NCBI GenBank assembly: GCA_905178155.1
Contig: CAJINV010000003.1
Location: 9,865,979-9,929,978 of the forward strand
Origin: Amoebophrya sp. A120
Lineage: Eukaryota > Sar > Dinophyceae > Syndiniales > Amoebophryaceae
Length of the DNA: 64,000 nt
Direction of reading: 5' to 3'
Positions 21,560-33,852 of the stretch are shown piece by piece. Position numbers and translations under genes: made by a program. Numbering within the stretch: position 1 is the stretch's first letter; each line of letters opens with the position of its first letter. The notes under the pieces are model-generated. The model had not been told where the DNA came from. It was given only the letters and a program-made list of their open reading frames with translations, and made no database searches.

Positions 21560-23676
21560 CTGTGACGATGTTTATCAGTCAATCAATCAGCCACGCACGT
21601 TCTTTTAAAAAACGCGCGTGGAGGTCAATCAGCCACGCGCGCTCTTTTTAATTCATAGCGTACTTAGTGGCATAGTTCTCGCACTCAGATTTGTCGAGAA
21701 GCTCGGGGCTGTGCGCGCATTGTTATTAGTTTTCTCTTCTGTGTCCGAGGGCGGACTCCCGCTATGTGTCTGACTAAGCAAGATGTTCCAAACGATTCCC
21801 GCTGGCCCCAAACCCCCAGCGCTTTCGCATCGTTCTCGCTCCGGTTTCCGCAGCGGAGCGCTTCAGCGACCTGGGTGGTCTTCGGGCACCCAGACATCGG
21901 GCTTGCTATCCAACTGCGGCCACTTTTCCCCGCCCGGCTTTTCGGCCGCCCCGCGTGCCGTGCCCCCGCTGCGCCTCTTTTCGCTGCCCCCACCGCCGGC
22001 CCTGCGGTCTTCCTGCATTCCCTGGGCCGCTTGCGATTTCGGGCCGGGTTTTTGGCCTTTCTTCTTCGCCGCGGCAGCATCTCGCGCGCCACTGCCCCCG
22101 CTGGTTTTTGCAGCGCGAAAGCATCGGCCGAAGCACGCACTGCAAGGCCCCCGAGCCACAGCGGACAACCTCCCCCGAGGGGCATTCCCCTGAACTTCCT
22201 GCCGGATTTTACCAAGTGAGCCCTCCCCCTTGCCGGGCGTGCCTCCTGCTGCCTGGCCGAGCCCAGGCTGGCTACGGGCTCCCTGAAATCTGTATAGATC
22301 ATTTGCGCCCCTAGGCGCGCGCACCGCTTCGCCCGGGGCGGAGGATCGCTCCCGGCCCAGACCTCAAAAATGGGCCGCGTGGCATTGAGCTGATCTGCCG
22401 CTGCCAAGGCTTCGGCGCTTCTGATCGCTGCGCCGGGGCCAAGGGGACTGCCGCAGCTGGCTTTCCGGCGTTTCGGCACTCCCCGGCCGCGCCCGATCCC
22501 CCGCCGCGGCCTCGCGACGCCTGCCGCCATGGCACAGCGCCGCGGGGACTCCGCCGTAGTGGCGCCGCCTCCGCCGGGCTGCGCATCAATCCAGGCGGGG
22601 CTGCGTGCTGCCGCGATCAGCTTGCCGCCGTGCCAGATTTTTTCGGGCTCGGCCCCTGCAAGGCCTTCGCCCTGCTTTTTCTCGCCTTCCAACTGCCGCG
22701 CGGCCCCGGGGGCGCGGCCGCGAGTTGTCTTCGCTGCCCTGCCGGGGCCAACGGCCTCGTGGAATTCCCGCGCAGCTTCGCCCGGCGCCACATTCCGGGC
22801 GGCGATGCCGCCTGTGCTTTTCCCAGCTATATCCTCTTGGGCCCAACCTGAGGCGGCCCGGCCATTTTCCAACGTGGCCCGCCCCCGGAAGCCTAAGGCC
22901 GAACCAAGTTGCTATGCCCGCCATCCCAGAGCGCCAAGGAGGACAGGGCCACGCCCCCGATGCGCCTCGTGCAAATCCACCCCTCCGCGGCCCGATCTTC
23001 TGGTCGGGGGCCAAACAATTCCCGCCCGCCCGACCATCAGGCCGCGGCCTGTTTCGCTCCTTTCCTGCACCCCCGCGTGCGGCGCACCGATCGGCACAGG
23101 CAAACTCGTCCGCGCGCCCCTTTCTCTCCGGGCTAACAGTCACGCGCCCCGCCCTTCCCATTTCCGCGCTCAATCCCAGCCCCACGAACATGCACGCCCC
23201 TGCAAGCTCAGCGGCCGCAAACTGGGCGCCCTCCTCCGCGGCCGCCTTGGCCCGCCGCCCGGTCGTCGGCGCCATCCAGAATGCTCATGGCCACCCCCGC
23301 GCCTGCGTGCCGGCCGCCTTCCTTTCCTTTTCCATCACCTTGGCGAGGTTTGTGATGGCGAAGGCACGCACAATAGCAAAGGGCAAAGGCGAGAGCGAGC
23401 CATCCTGACGCACGCACGCCATCTGCTTGATTGCTTCAGTAAAAGTGTCGCCGGCTGACGTTGTTTGCCGTAAATAAATCTCGTCTCAGAAGATCATCGC
23501 AAAACGCAATAGAAGGCCAATGCGATCCTCCCTGTGCACTTTCTGCTGCACGCGCCTAGGAAGTCGCCTTGTGGTTGAACAACATAGAGTGATATCATAA
23601 ACAAACCCCACACAGCCCAGGTTTTTCATACTTACACATGTATGGCCTGATGCCAGCAGAACGAAACACCACACAC
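21560..23676 (-). other. Intron 2 of the phosphatase-like gene with GC-rich island
   Basis: GT-AG intron of 2,117 bp. Most of it (21.8-23.4 kb) is a GC-rich island with long frames on both strands that I treat as composition effects. Near its 3' end (21,590-21,650) a hairpin of the form CCACGCACGTT...AACGCGCGTGG occurs and CAATCAGCCACGC is repeated. Confidence 0.7.
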
Positions 23677-23838
23677 CTCGCAGACGGAGCAAGGCGCAAT
23701 TCCTGACGATGATTTCCTGTCCGAGCACGGCCAGGTCTCGACCCGTGGGTCGAAGCGCGAAGAGGAAGGCGACGCGCACCTGCATGAAAACGTCGACCAG
23801 GGATAGGAGGAGAGTTATTGAAGAAACGCACATCCGTA
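23677..23838 (-). CDS. Tyrosine-phosphatase-like protein, exon 2
   Basis: 54 codons, phase 1 at both ends. The key segment is LVDVFMQVRVAFLFALRPTG then RDLAVLGQEIIVRN, matching the helical region that lies between the DLRxxxE motif and the catalytic loop in Y_phosphatase3 proteins. The donor CGAG|GTGTGTGG and the acceptor CACAG|GTATTT of exon 3 join as R-G-I-Y, in frame. The 5' border (GTAG|TACGG) is the less certain one. Confidence 0.7.
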
Positions 23839-25269
23839 CTACATTCGAAACCATTTCTATTGCTTACCACGCCAGGCGTTTAAAAGTGAAAGCAAGAAGG
23901 AACTTCAACGAAGGGAACGCACCGCCGTTGAAGTAATGTCTACCCCACAGAACAAGGCCTGCAGCTAGCATGGCAAATTAATTGCAAAAACGAATATATA
24001 TTGCAATGTAAAATCAAAATAGAAGTTTAAGTAGATCACTGTAGCCGGAGTATATATATACTAACTATTTAATGGCTTGCCTGCTACTAGTTGTTTGCCA
24101 AATAATTCTTCGGGCCGAGCTTCTGGCTAAAGCTGGAAGGCTCGCAAGCACGGCCATGCAGGGCCTGAAACTTCTCCTTTGAAGCAGGGAAACCAAACGG
24201 GTACGCATGGCGCAACCAAGAGCTGCGAGCAAGAGCATAGCCGCCTCTGCGCTGTTGGCTTCTCTGCGTCGTTTTTGCAAGCGCGCGGCGATCGATAGCA
24301 TACCGCGACGATTCGGCACCACGTCGGCCAAGGCCGCTCTCTCAGCCACTGGGGCTACTATTTTTCAAAAAATCTTTCCGGCTGCCCAAAAAAAAGCCGG
24401 CCGCTGTGCATGAGGGACGGTAAAAAAAACCGCCAGGCCAGAAGGCCCTTGCGGTCTCACTGCGTGCCAAATATAGCCGCCGGGGCGGAGGTAGTTCGGC
24501 CGCTGCTGTTTTGCTTTCTGCCACTGTCTTGACCGCGGGCCAGCAAGGACGCCGCTTGTTCCGCGCTCGCCATGCTCTCGCGGCTGCGCGAGGGCGCACA
24601 GAATGGCGGCCGCTTATTCAGGCACGTCGCGAATTTTGGCACATTCACGAAATTCCTGCGCGGAAGCCAGACCCGGTGATAGGGAGCCAACCCGGGCGCC
24701 CCGTGGTGTGCCCAAAAGCCGTGGCAGAACCGGGCCTGTAGCATGCGGCGGCCCGGCTTCATGGGTCGTGCGGCGTTTTCTCTTTTGCGTTTCCATTTTT
24801 TGCAGCTGCACCTTTTGCCCAGCCCCTAGGCTGAGGAACCGGCGAAAAGGCGGCCGCTTTCCCGGTCGCCCAAAATGGTCCGACATCGCGGCCGCGCCAT
24901 GCGGTTTGGTTATTCTGATTGTGCGCGCGTTTCCTTTTTGCGCCTTTCTACGCACACAAAACCGCCAAGAAATAGTGCGGGAGACGCCTTAGAAGGTGCA
25001 GGGCGCAGCCTTGTGTGGCTCGCCATCGTCGGTTTTTAGGTCGGTAAGCGATAGCGCACCGCCGCGATTCGTTGTCAACAAAGCCAAGCAGGCTGCTATG
25101 CTGGAGTTTTATTTTTCTAAATAACACACAGCAAAAGAAACAGCGTTGCAAACTGCGCGGCTTTTCTGGCGCTTTCTCATGTTCTTGAGAAAACTGCCCG
25201 GCTGGAGCCGTTAGGTGCGACTGCTACGCAACTGCTTCGGAACGAGGGCTGTGCTTCTCCACGTGATAC
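23839..25269 (-). other. Intron 1 of the phosphatase-like gene
   Basis: GT-AG intron of about 1,431 bp (GTATCACG... to ...GAATGTAG). It contains moderately GC-rich DNA at 24.2-24.9 kb with open frames on both strands that look like composition effects, and an AT-rich patch with TATATATATA at about 24,050. Confidence 0.55.
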
Positions 25270-25816
25270 GCGTGAGGGGAAACAGGCTCACTGACACGAG
25301 ATTCTTCTCGCCTACTTCCGCTCGGCAAATCTCTCCGTCCTCCCGGCGTTCGTTCAGGTTCCGTAGGTCGAGAATTCGCACAAAACCGCTCTTGGCCTTC
25401 AGCCGTCGAAATTCTTCCGCCGACATGTCGCTGCTGTGTAGGTTGGAGCTGCGAAAAAGTTTGCCTGCGGCTAGGCGATCCCCTGTACTGGTGCGGAGCC
25501 GCGACCGCTCCGCCAGCACATCCGCGGCATCCGAGCAGCAAAAATCGCGGAAGTTGGGCGCACTCGCAACCACGTTGCAGGCGTGCCTCGACCCAAAGCG
25601 CGTTTCTAGGTGCGCCTCATCTTTTTTCGCGTTTCGAAGATTTTCCTCTAGGGCATACACCACCACACGCTGCCAGATCGCGCGCCGTTTCTGCCAAAAG
25701 TAGTACCAGACAGCTATCACGCTCACCAGCACGAAGGACAACACACCTTGCAAAAAGATCTTGCTCCGCGGCGCGGCTGGGCCAGCTCCCCAAGAAGGTA
25801 GCGACGACCAAACCAT
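25270..25816 (-). CDS. Membrane-anchored tyrosine-phosphatase-like protein, exon 1
   Basis: Starts at the ATG at 25,816. Residues about 20-41 form a membrane segment (GVLSFVLVSVIAVWYYFW). The phosphatase fold follows: APNFRDFC at about 87-93, GKLFRSSNLHSSDMSAEEF at about 119, and VRILDLRNLNERRED at about 146-160, the pattern of the Y_phosphatase3 family (NFRDLGG, LFRSS, DLRxxxE). The donor I choose is C|GTATCA at 25,270/25,269, which gives phase 1 and matches exon 2; an alternative is GTGAGC slightly upstream. The three exons together give about 352 residues, a usual size for this family. Confidence 0.75.
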
Positions 25817-25828
25817 AGAGCTGGTCAC

Positions 25829-26756
25829 TTGCTTTACTTTTTTCAGGAACTTAAATGCGTAGCACTAGCGATTCCCAGCGAAGAGAGACAAGGCGGGCCA
25901 ACTCTCAACCCGCTAGCCCTTTATTGCTTGTTTGAGTTTTGGTGGGTTCTTCCAAGAATTATCCTTCGGATTGCAAGCTGCCGCATGCGCCCTCATTTCA
26001 CTGGTTCTCAGCGACTCAAAATGCTCGTTTAGACGCTCAGTGCGATCGTCGTGTTTGCACAAGATCAAGGAGCGCTAATCGCTGTACAATCGGTGCGCAA
26101 GGCAATAAATATAGTATACATGACGACGGACATACACCAATGAGGAAATAAGGAGGAAGAAGATCCCTCGCACTTGCAAAGCTGAATGCACAGCGTTAGC
26201 GCTATCTTTACAGGTGGCGCATAATGTCGCAGATCAGCCTTAGGAAATCAGCAGGGAGGCACCGCTCACGAGAGAAAGACTTACTCGGTCAGCGTTATCT
26301 ACTGTTCCTCGTACCAGATGCGCCATGATGCCAATAGGGCATACCTGAATGACGCGACTCGGTGTCGGTGAATCGCGTATGCATTAGATTACGATCATGT
26401 GGCTCAGCGAGTCACGTAAGTAACTGCTCAGTGATGACCTATCTTCAAATGTTTTGCGTGCGCGCTTCTTAAGGTGCGAGGGGAAAATCCTCCCGCATAC
26501 TGTCATCGTCCTAGACATCAAGACAAAAGAAGCAAGCGCATCAATCACACAACGACACAGTCAGTATCAGTAATACGGCAATAATACACGAACATGGCGC
26601 GGCGCTCTCTCCGATGTCGAAAACACTGCGCAAGGAACAGGTATTCAATTGACCGCATACCTGAAGCGCGAGTAACTTCAGCGCAGAAAAGGCAGCCGAA
26701 GTCCCTGATGTGCGCAAAGACAGACGCAATCGACATCATTGCACGGCCTAGAGCTG
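25829..26756. other. Intergenic, no supported gene
   Basis: Ordinary-composition DNA between the phosphatase-like gene and the copia element. Frames are short and unconvincing on both strands. The region includes the presumed upstream region of the phosphatase gene, with no motif I can defend. Confidence 0.5.
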
Positions 26757-26762
26757 ATGATC

Positions 26763-27229
26763 TGCGAAGCGAAAGTGCGAAGACGAACCACACAGAGAAG
26801 ACTCAATACCAGTTGAGAACAAAACCCCAAGGGATGTAGTAGGTTTCTCCTTTAGGGATAGCCGTAATGATGAGGCTAATCCCCTAACTACTGGGCAGAT
26901 TCTTAGCGTTCACGGTATGCAATATCACTCAAGGCCTGTACGTATTTGGGTCGTACGTGATTCGAGTCATCAAGGTGGTCACTTTTGGGGTCATTTTGGT
27001 GGTTGACTCCCGTCAGGTTCGTCCCTATGTCTGGACTAGGTCAGGGGCCTAGTTAGGTCGTATTTAGCTACTTGACTCTGGTCAGGTTTGGCACCAAGTA
27101 CCGGGATCATTTAGGTCATTGCTTTCCTTGTGTTTCCTTCAGGATCTCTCTCAAGATTGTAAAGGCAACTTATTGGATCATTGGACAGGAGTGAATCTAC
27201 GCTGCGCGTGGTTCATCATTTATTCGCCA
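26763..27229 (-). repeat. Copia 3' LTR
   Basis: 467 bp, bordered TG...CA on the plus strand. By eye it differs from the 5' LTR at roughly a dozen positions (about 2-3 percent), so the insertion is not very recent. Confidence 0.92.
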
Positions 27230-27252
27230 TAGTCCCCCTCACTCCTGACCAT
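27230..27252 (-). promoter_or_regulatory. Copia polypurine tract
   Basis: In element orientation a purine-rich run GGAGTGAGGGGGA directly precedes the 3' LTR, the usual plus-strand priming site. Confidence 0.65.
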
Positions 27253-27532
27253 GTCCATACTAACAGATAAAACAAAGTACGTCGCTGATATAAAAGTAAG
27301 CAAGGTAGATGGTTGCTGGTGCACTGATATAAAGCGACATAATCTGAATGAGTTTGCAATGCGTAGTTGAAAGCTGTAAAATATTCATCCAGTAAAACTG
27401 TCTTCGTTTGTTTGCTCAAGGCCTTCAAAGTGTCTTCATCTCCGTCGTCAAATCATCCTTCTCGATTCTCGTCCCCCTGTCTCGGTTCCTCGGAACTTGT
27501 CCACCAGCATCCACATCGCTCTGTGTTCGTTT

Positions 27533-28194
27533 TCAATTTTCCAGCACGGCGATGCTGTTGAGTTTCAGGAATTCATAAAATTCGTTTGCGGGACAAACTT
27601 TAGTCAATCCATTCGATCGATTGACTTGCGTACTGTGGTCGAGGGGTTTGATGAACTCGCGTAGAGTCAAGTCCTTGATAAATGCATGTCTGATGTCCAA
27701 ATGTTTCAGCTGAGACTTTACACCGCAAGAGCCTTGGCTGTAAGTAATCGCAAAACTGTTGTCGCATGCAAGAGCAATCGGAAGCAATAGGCTCTGGCTA
27801 CTAAAATACTGACGCCACCAAGTTCGTAGCGAATCCAATACATAGTAGAAACGTAAAGCCATCTTGCTCGCTTCGCTCATGCCATATATTTCAGCTTCGC
27901 TGACACTTGTAGACACTGAATGCCGAGTCACACTGCGCCAAGCAATCGCGCAACCGTTCAGGGTGATGACTGCGCCGCTGTTGGATTTTCGGTCCGAAAA
28001 CGATGCCCAGTCCGAATCGCTCCAAGCCGATAGGACCAGCTTTTCGCCGAAGGTCTCGCGGTTGTTCTTGTACTGCAGTCCGCGACGTGTTCGCAAATAT
28101 CTAAATACACGCCTCAGGGCTGCAATGCTTTCAGCAGTTGCCTCCACCCTGGCGCAAGCTTTTAGCGCTACTACAATATCTAAACGCGTATGAG
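27533..28194 (-). pseudogene. pol: Copia pol, RNase H part
   Basis: Contains the copia RNase H signature (LSAWSDSDWASFSDRKSNSG), then SVSTSVSEAEIYGMSEASK and the KHLDIRHAFIKD segment, all typical. The upstream part (HLAHTRLDIVVALKACARVE) is in frame here, but the preceding RT sequence lies in another frame, so an indel lies near 28,200. The C terminus ends normally at a stop at 27,533. Confidence 0.9.
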
Positions 28195-29614
28195 CTAGGT
28201 GCTGCAGACTGCCAGTCTTTCTTGCTTTAGTTTCAAAAGTTTAGGGTCGTCCTCTGTTGCAGAGTTCGGGGGAGATTCCATTGGTAACGTGACTGATTTT
28301 CCAATATCCCCGCCGAATCTCTCCAGAATCTTCTGCGCAAGCATAGACGTCTTGGCTGAGCAAAATATCGCCGGAGGTAGTACACTCCCACGCCTCAATG
28401 CCCAAAACATCGTAGACGCGGCAGCGTCCCTCGTCGCGTACTACTTCTGGCTCTAGCTTCAAAATTGGCTTCAGTTCATCACGGTACTTCGTGACTTCCT
28501 CCTTCTTCCCGAAAAACCAAAAATTATCAACAAAGACCAAAAGTAAAACCAAACCACGTTGCCACAGGGTGGCCTCGATTGGATTGCGTTTCCAGCTTTG
28601 CTCTTCGAGTTTCGAATCTCGATGACTTTCCCGCGCTTTGCTACTCAAGCGCAGGCCATTCATCGCATCGACTACAACAGCGGAGCGGTAGTTTCGTTCA
28701 GCTTGTAGGCGTGTATCTAAATCGATAATAACTCCATCAGTTGGGTAGGGCGCTTGCAAAAAGGCTGGCGTAGCATCGCTCGGGAATGCGTACAATCCTG
28801 GCGCCTGACACTTAAGTGCTAACAACATGCGCAAAAGGCTAAGATCAGGAATAGAAGCATAAGAATCATACGAAGAAACCTTGTCCATAAATCCAAGGCA
28901 AACAGTTCTGCGCTTGCATCTGCCACAGCGCTTGCGTGACAGAGGCATCTTGCACGGAATTGGTCTGCTCCTTGACTTTTTAAGGGTTGAAAGTTCTTCC
29001 GCGGTCGCTTCTCTAAAAACATGCTTGTGGGCTGTGAGTTCCTTCTCGATAGCTGCACGCCACTCGTCGGTAGACGTGTCAAATTCTTCTTGTTCCTTTG
29101 GTAGGGTTGCAACTTTGAAACAAGTTTCACCCTTTTCCCAGTCTCTAACTATTAAAGGCGCGAGCATAGCAATTAGGGATCTCTCGTCTATGTGGTTAAG
29201 CTCTTCACTATTTCTACACCTTTCTGCAATGTCAGCTGCTAGCGTCTGCAGCTGGCTCTCCTTTAGTTCTCTAGTTTCGGGCTGTGCCCCAACTAGTTCA
29301 CGAATTTGCTTCAGCGTCTTGCCGCGCTCTGCATTTCGCAAATGCCATGCCCCACGTACTGGAAGCGTTTCCTCGTTAGCTAGGATATTCCTAAGCTTCT
29401 CAGCTTCTTCGGCTTTTATCCTATTACACACGGAATCCTTATAATCTTTAGTAAGCCGGAACCTCTTAGAAAGGGCTGCGCCTTCTTCCCCGCCTGAAGC
29501 GGTCGGGGGCTTCACACTGTCGACAGACCCTAGTGGCTGCGACTGCTCCACTGAGCTACTCTTGCCACGCAGGCGAATGGGACTCATCAGGTCGGAGTGC
29601 CTGGCTCTTCTCAT
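28195..29614 (-). pseudogene. pol: Copia pol, reverse transcriptase part
   Basis: RT hallmarks are present: KVSSYDSYASIPDLSLLRML, SDATPAFLQAPYPTDGVIID (usually DVxxAFLxG) and LLVFVDNFWFFGK in place of the YVDD box. The second catalytic aspartate is asparagine (AAT, one base from GAT). A frame change near 28,320 leads into a stretch with KILERFGGDIGKSVTLPM, which belongs to the connection region. The overlap with the integrase frame at 29,556-29,614 needs a further indel. The combination suggests inactivation. Confidence 0.85.
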
Positions 29615-32100
29615 CAGGTCGCACTGCCTGGATTCCTTTCACATCTTGCCACGCAGGCTCCTTCTGCTCACTAGCAGGCTTCTGCACGCTGGCAGGCTTC
29701 TCCTTGTTACTTCCGGGCCGCACTGGCTGGGCTTCCTCAAGTTTCGAATCGCGTTCGAATTCATCCTGATTGACTTTCGTGGGTCTTGTGCCCTTGCGCC
29801 TGTCCGATGCATCGCCGACGACTTTTATTTTCGCTTCCTCTTCAACAAACTCTCCCACTTGCGGTAGTCTCTGCCCCACGGGCATGCTGTGCGTCTTGTA
29901 TAAGACTTTCAACAACATAGGAGGTAGCAGCATGTCACTAGCTGTCGCGTGCTTTCTAATATGACTAGCATGCGCACGGCGATAGTGGCCGTCGTGATCT
30001 ACTACAAAAGTTACTGAATCTGGGTTGACTTGTCTATGGATTAGAGTCGCTGGACCCATCCACTCCTTCTTATCTTTATCAAAGAACTCTACTAGTTCGC
30101 CTTGTTTAACTTCGTCGGACTCTTTGTAGCAGTTCCTCTGCGTTTCGCGTAGCTTTTTCATTTCGGCCACAAGTTGACTATCAGTTTTGACTTTTTCTAT
30201 CCAGGCGCTAGCCTCGCAACGCATTTGGTAGGCTTCTTTTACTTCTGGGTCTTGCATGAGTACTAACTGCTGGCCGTTCAAATCCTCAGGGCCAGGGGGC
30301 TCCAACTTATGGGGATTGATAACCCACTGAACCCGGTAGGGACATGGGCCATCTAGTGCGCTAGTTGGTGTCATATTGACAGCGTTAGTGGCTTGCTCGA
30401 CTAATTTGGGGATAAGAGTAGTTGTCTGCCCGAATACATAATAGAGCCTGTGAAGAACAGAGCGAAAGACTCTGTGTCTGCGTTCGCAGGTACCATTTAC
30501 CCAAGAGGCTTTAGGGGTTAAGAAAAGTTGGGAGCCATACAACTGACAAAACTGACGAACTTCGGAATTGTCAAACTCCTTGCCTTGGTCGCATACGATG
30601 TTCTTACCAATAACCCCACACGCCTTGAGGCTTTCTAGAAAGTTCTTAGCGTCCTGCATTTTCGGGGCTCGCGTAAGTGTGTGCGTTTTGCTTGCGCGGC
30701 TGTGCAGGTTGATAGCATGCAAAACGGCATGGCTCTTGCCTACGGGCCAAAACGTGTCTAGCGCTACCCAGTCGGATATCGAATTTGAATCGATTCCGCC
30801 GACCTTATTATGGGGAAAGGCCGTGGTCTTCAGGCGTTGTAGATTGTGCTTGCAGAAATGCACAACCCAGCAACGAGCCTGCGGACTGTTGTCCATGGTT
30901 CTAATAATTTCCCAGATTTTCTGAAAGGTAGGTAGAAACAAGTTCGCAGCTACTTCGCATATTTTACTACATGGCAAGCGTCCACACTGAGGCGCGTGCT
31001 CGGTATCTCGCTTGCAAAACTTCTCTGCTGGCATAGTGCGTTCCGGGTGTGGAGAGGCTTTTCGCTTCTTCTTTTTGGGCTTCTTTTTCGACTTTGCTGA
31101 GACAGGCTTAGGCCTATCCTCTACTGCGCTATCGCTTTCACTACTTAACTCCTCTACTTCTGTCTCAGGGGTTGCGCGAGCTGAATGGTTCTGAGTCAAG
31201 TGGCTAGACTGCACCTGTTTACTGTTTTCAACAGGTTCGGAACCCTTCGCGGTCTGGCGCGAGTCAAGTCCGCAAATTTGCTCACTTTTTAAGCTAATCG
31301 CGGCGAGACTCTGGATTTCTTCGCTGCTGATTTCGAACGTTCGGGCCTGAGTAATTAGGGGGCCCGCTGAAACGGTTACTGGCTCATCGAAATAAGCTGC
31401 CACCGTTTTCAGCTTGCTCTTGATCTCATCGCTGACGACAGGGCAGAGCATTACAAGCTGCTTGCCTCGGCTCATTCGACTCCCATTGATGATTTCCGAA
31501 GTGGAAAGATTTTCTACGTCTATCTCGTACCACGCTAGTCTAGCACCACTACCAAAACCAACAAAGCTAGTGAAATGGTCAAAATTAGTGCACCAGAGTG
31601 ACTCCATAAGCTCCTGCGTGTTCGTGACAAAGCACTTTTCCACCGGATTCGCCACCACGTGCATCGGAATCTTGACCGTGGTGCATCCTCCCAGGATATG
31701 CATAGGGAACCTGTTGAAGAAATTCACGTTGTCGATGGATACCGGAAAGCCGTTCTTCCGCAAAAGATCGAGAGACAACAGGGTCTTCGAACCCAGGGAC
31801 TTCACGCAGACCACGTTCTTGAACATGCAACCCGTCGGGCTCCACATGTCTCCGACGGTACGACTTTCGCATAAGCCGTTCGCAGTCGAGAAAGTCAGCT
31901 TCGTATCGGCCGGGCGCAAAGAGCGCAACAAACTTAAGTCGCCACTCATATGCCGGCTCGCACACGAGTCCACCAACAGGATGTAGTCTGCCACATTCGC
32001 ACCGTGGGCAGTTTGTGTCGCAAAACGCTGCAAGTGCTCGGACTTGTTAGCGATTTCAATGCACGGGGGGGGCTGCCACGTAGTGCCCATAGCCATTTTG
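29556..32100 (-). CDS. pol: Copia pol, protease and integrase
   Basis: The frame takes over from gag in the glutamine-rich region near 32,090. Protease: ILLVDSCASRHMSGD (DSxASxHM motif). The integrase zinc-binding part includes CWVVHFCKHNLQRL. The DDE core has D in ALDTFWPVG, D in VCDQGKEFDN and E in NGTCERRHRVFRS. The C terminus carries a repetitive linker (SVQKPASEQKEPAW, ALRPDESHSPAWQE). This is the longest intact part of the element, about 850 codons. Confidence 0.92.
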
Positions 32101-33780
32101 TTGCTGCGGCGGCTGCCACACCTGCTGGACCGGGAAGCTGCTCTGCTGTTGCTGCTGCGGCGGTGGGCACACCTGCTGCTGCTGCGGCTGGTGCGCCTGC
32201 TGCTGCTGCTGTTGCTGCGGCTGTCCGCCTTGGTTATTGTGGTTTCCCTGGTTCTGGTGGTTGTTGCCGTTGGTCGACTTCGTGGTCGTGGCGTACGACC
32301 TGCCATTCTTGTAAATCCCGTCTGCTTCGTCGCGCTTTTTGTCACGGCATTCGGCAATGAAGTGGCCGGAGCGCTTGCAATAATGGCAAACACGGTCGCC
32401 CTTCTTGCCTTTGCCCTTTCCGGTCTTCTGGCCGTGCTTTCCGCCGCCCTTGCCTTTCCTGCCGACGAAGAAAGCTCCTTCAGCGTTTTCACGCTCGGCA
32501 GGGGGCTTCCACTGCGCCTGCGCCTTTGCAATGCTGGTCGCAAGCTCGGAGAGGGTCTTGGGGCGGTCGTTGATAATGGTCTTGCGCACCATTTCCGTAC
32601 AGTTGCGACGGGCAACACGGATCACCTCGCGCGTAGCGATTGCTCCAGCTGGCAAAGCAGAATGCTTTTGCTGGAATTCGCGGAACCACTCGGAAGGCGT
32701 CTGCTTCTTCGGGTCCATAGTGCACTTCCCCAAATCCTCCGCCAAAAGATCCTCGTCGCCATATTCCTCACGGAAAATGTCGCAGATCCGGTCGAGCTTT
32801 TCAGCTGCGCTCCGGATGTCTTTCACCTCGGGCCGCTTGGTGATGGCCCGGTAGGTCCGCAACATGTCGACACAGGAGATCTTGCCCTCGACATTCGCAA
32901 TTGACGTCTTTCGCGTCATGCTTCTCGCCACAAATCTCCAACCATTCCCACATGGGCATCGTGGAACTCTCGGCGAAGTTGGGGACCTTGGTTGGTCAAT
33001 GCGTTTTTGCTGTCCTTCTTGCGCTTTTTCTTCTTCTTCTTTTTCTCACCGTCGTCCTCTCTCCCGCTACTAGAACTGGAATCGGAAGACGAGCTTCCAG
33101 AAGTTGAAGAGGACCGCCTGCGCTTCTTGTCTTTCTTCTTCTTGTTGCGCACCGGGCTGCGATTCTTCTGCTCCTGGACTTTGGCAAGCTGCTCTTCCTT
33201 CTCCTTTTTCGCCTGGGAGAGCTGGTTCTGCAGGTCGGTCCCACTTCATTTGGTTCGCGGCGTTGGCTTGTTCCTGCAGTTGCTGCTTTTCGCGCTCCTT
33301 CTGGAGGCGTTCCTCCTCGGCTTTTTCGCGCTCCGACTCCGCCCTCTCCGCTGCGTCGTTGAGTTGCTTCTGCAGCTCGGCGCGGTCATTCTCGCGCTGT
33401 TCTTCTGCCTGCTGCGCCTGCAGTTTAGCGGCTTCCGCCTGATCCTGCAGCTGCTTGCAGTTGTTCTCGATATTGGTTTTCTCGTTGTCGAGATGCAAGT
33501 AGCTCTGCTCGAGGTTGTGCTTCTGCTGCGCCAAATTCTGCAACTCCTGTTTATTTTTCACGGGTTCCTCACGCTCGGCAACGCCGAGGGTGCTCCCACC
33601 AGTGCTCGGGGTCGGGGGGTTCTTGTTTTTGTCGCCAGGAGGAGTCTGCGGCGCTGTGGTTTCCGGCTGCTGGATGGCAGCCTGCTGCCCTTCGGCTCCG
33701 GTATTCTTGTTTCCGCCGTTCATCCCGCTCTTGTTCTTCTTTTGCTTTTTCCGCTTGCTACTGCCGCTGGTGGTGCTCAT
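32056..33780 (-). pseudogene. gag: Copia gag with coiled coil and CCHC knuckle, frameshifted
   Basis: Starts at the ATG at 33,780 (MSTTSGSSKRKKQKKNKSG). It has a long coiled coil rich in E, Q and K (33.2-33.55 kb), then a serine/lysine-rich basic stretch in a second frame (about 32.92-33.24 kb), then a capsid-like segment and a zinc knuckle CHYCKRSGHFIAEC (C-x2-C-x4-H-x4-C) in a third frame, and a QQ-rich tail ending at 32,056. Two indels (near 33,240 and 32,930) therefore break gag. The gag-to-pol switch near 32,090 may be a natural frameshift or another lesion. Confidence 0.85.
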
Positions 33781-33838
33781 TTTTTACTACTGTGTGGCCG
33801 CTTAGTTAGTTTTCTTAAATGTCGCTTAGAGTGTGTTT

Positions 33839-33850
33839 TGGGCTCATAAC
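33839..33850 (-). promoter_or_regulatory. Copia primer-binding site (initiator tRNA-Met anticodon arm)
   Basis: Two bases from the 5' LTR, the element strand reads GTTATGAGCCCA. It is complementary to GGGCUCAUAAC of the initiator tRNA-Met anticodon arm. Priming from an internal half-tRNA is known for Drosophila copia and Ty5. Confidence 0.85.
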
Positions 33851-33852
33851 TC

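Noticed and set aside
22586-23458. Frames of 229-309 codons inside the phosphatase intron
   Set aside because: They overlap on both strands in a GC-rich island and lie within a GT-AG intron fixed by protein homology.
32100-32618. First 170 residues of the protease-integrase frame
   Set aside because: They overlap the gag frame carrying the CCHC knuckle and have no features of their own.
33839-33850. Fragment of an initiator tRNA-Met gene on the plus strand
   Set aside because: Only the anticodon arm matches and it adjoins an LTR, so it is a primer-binding site.
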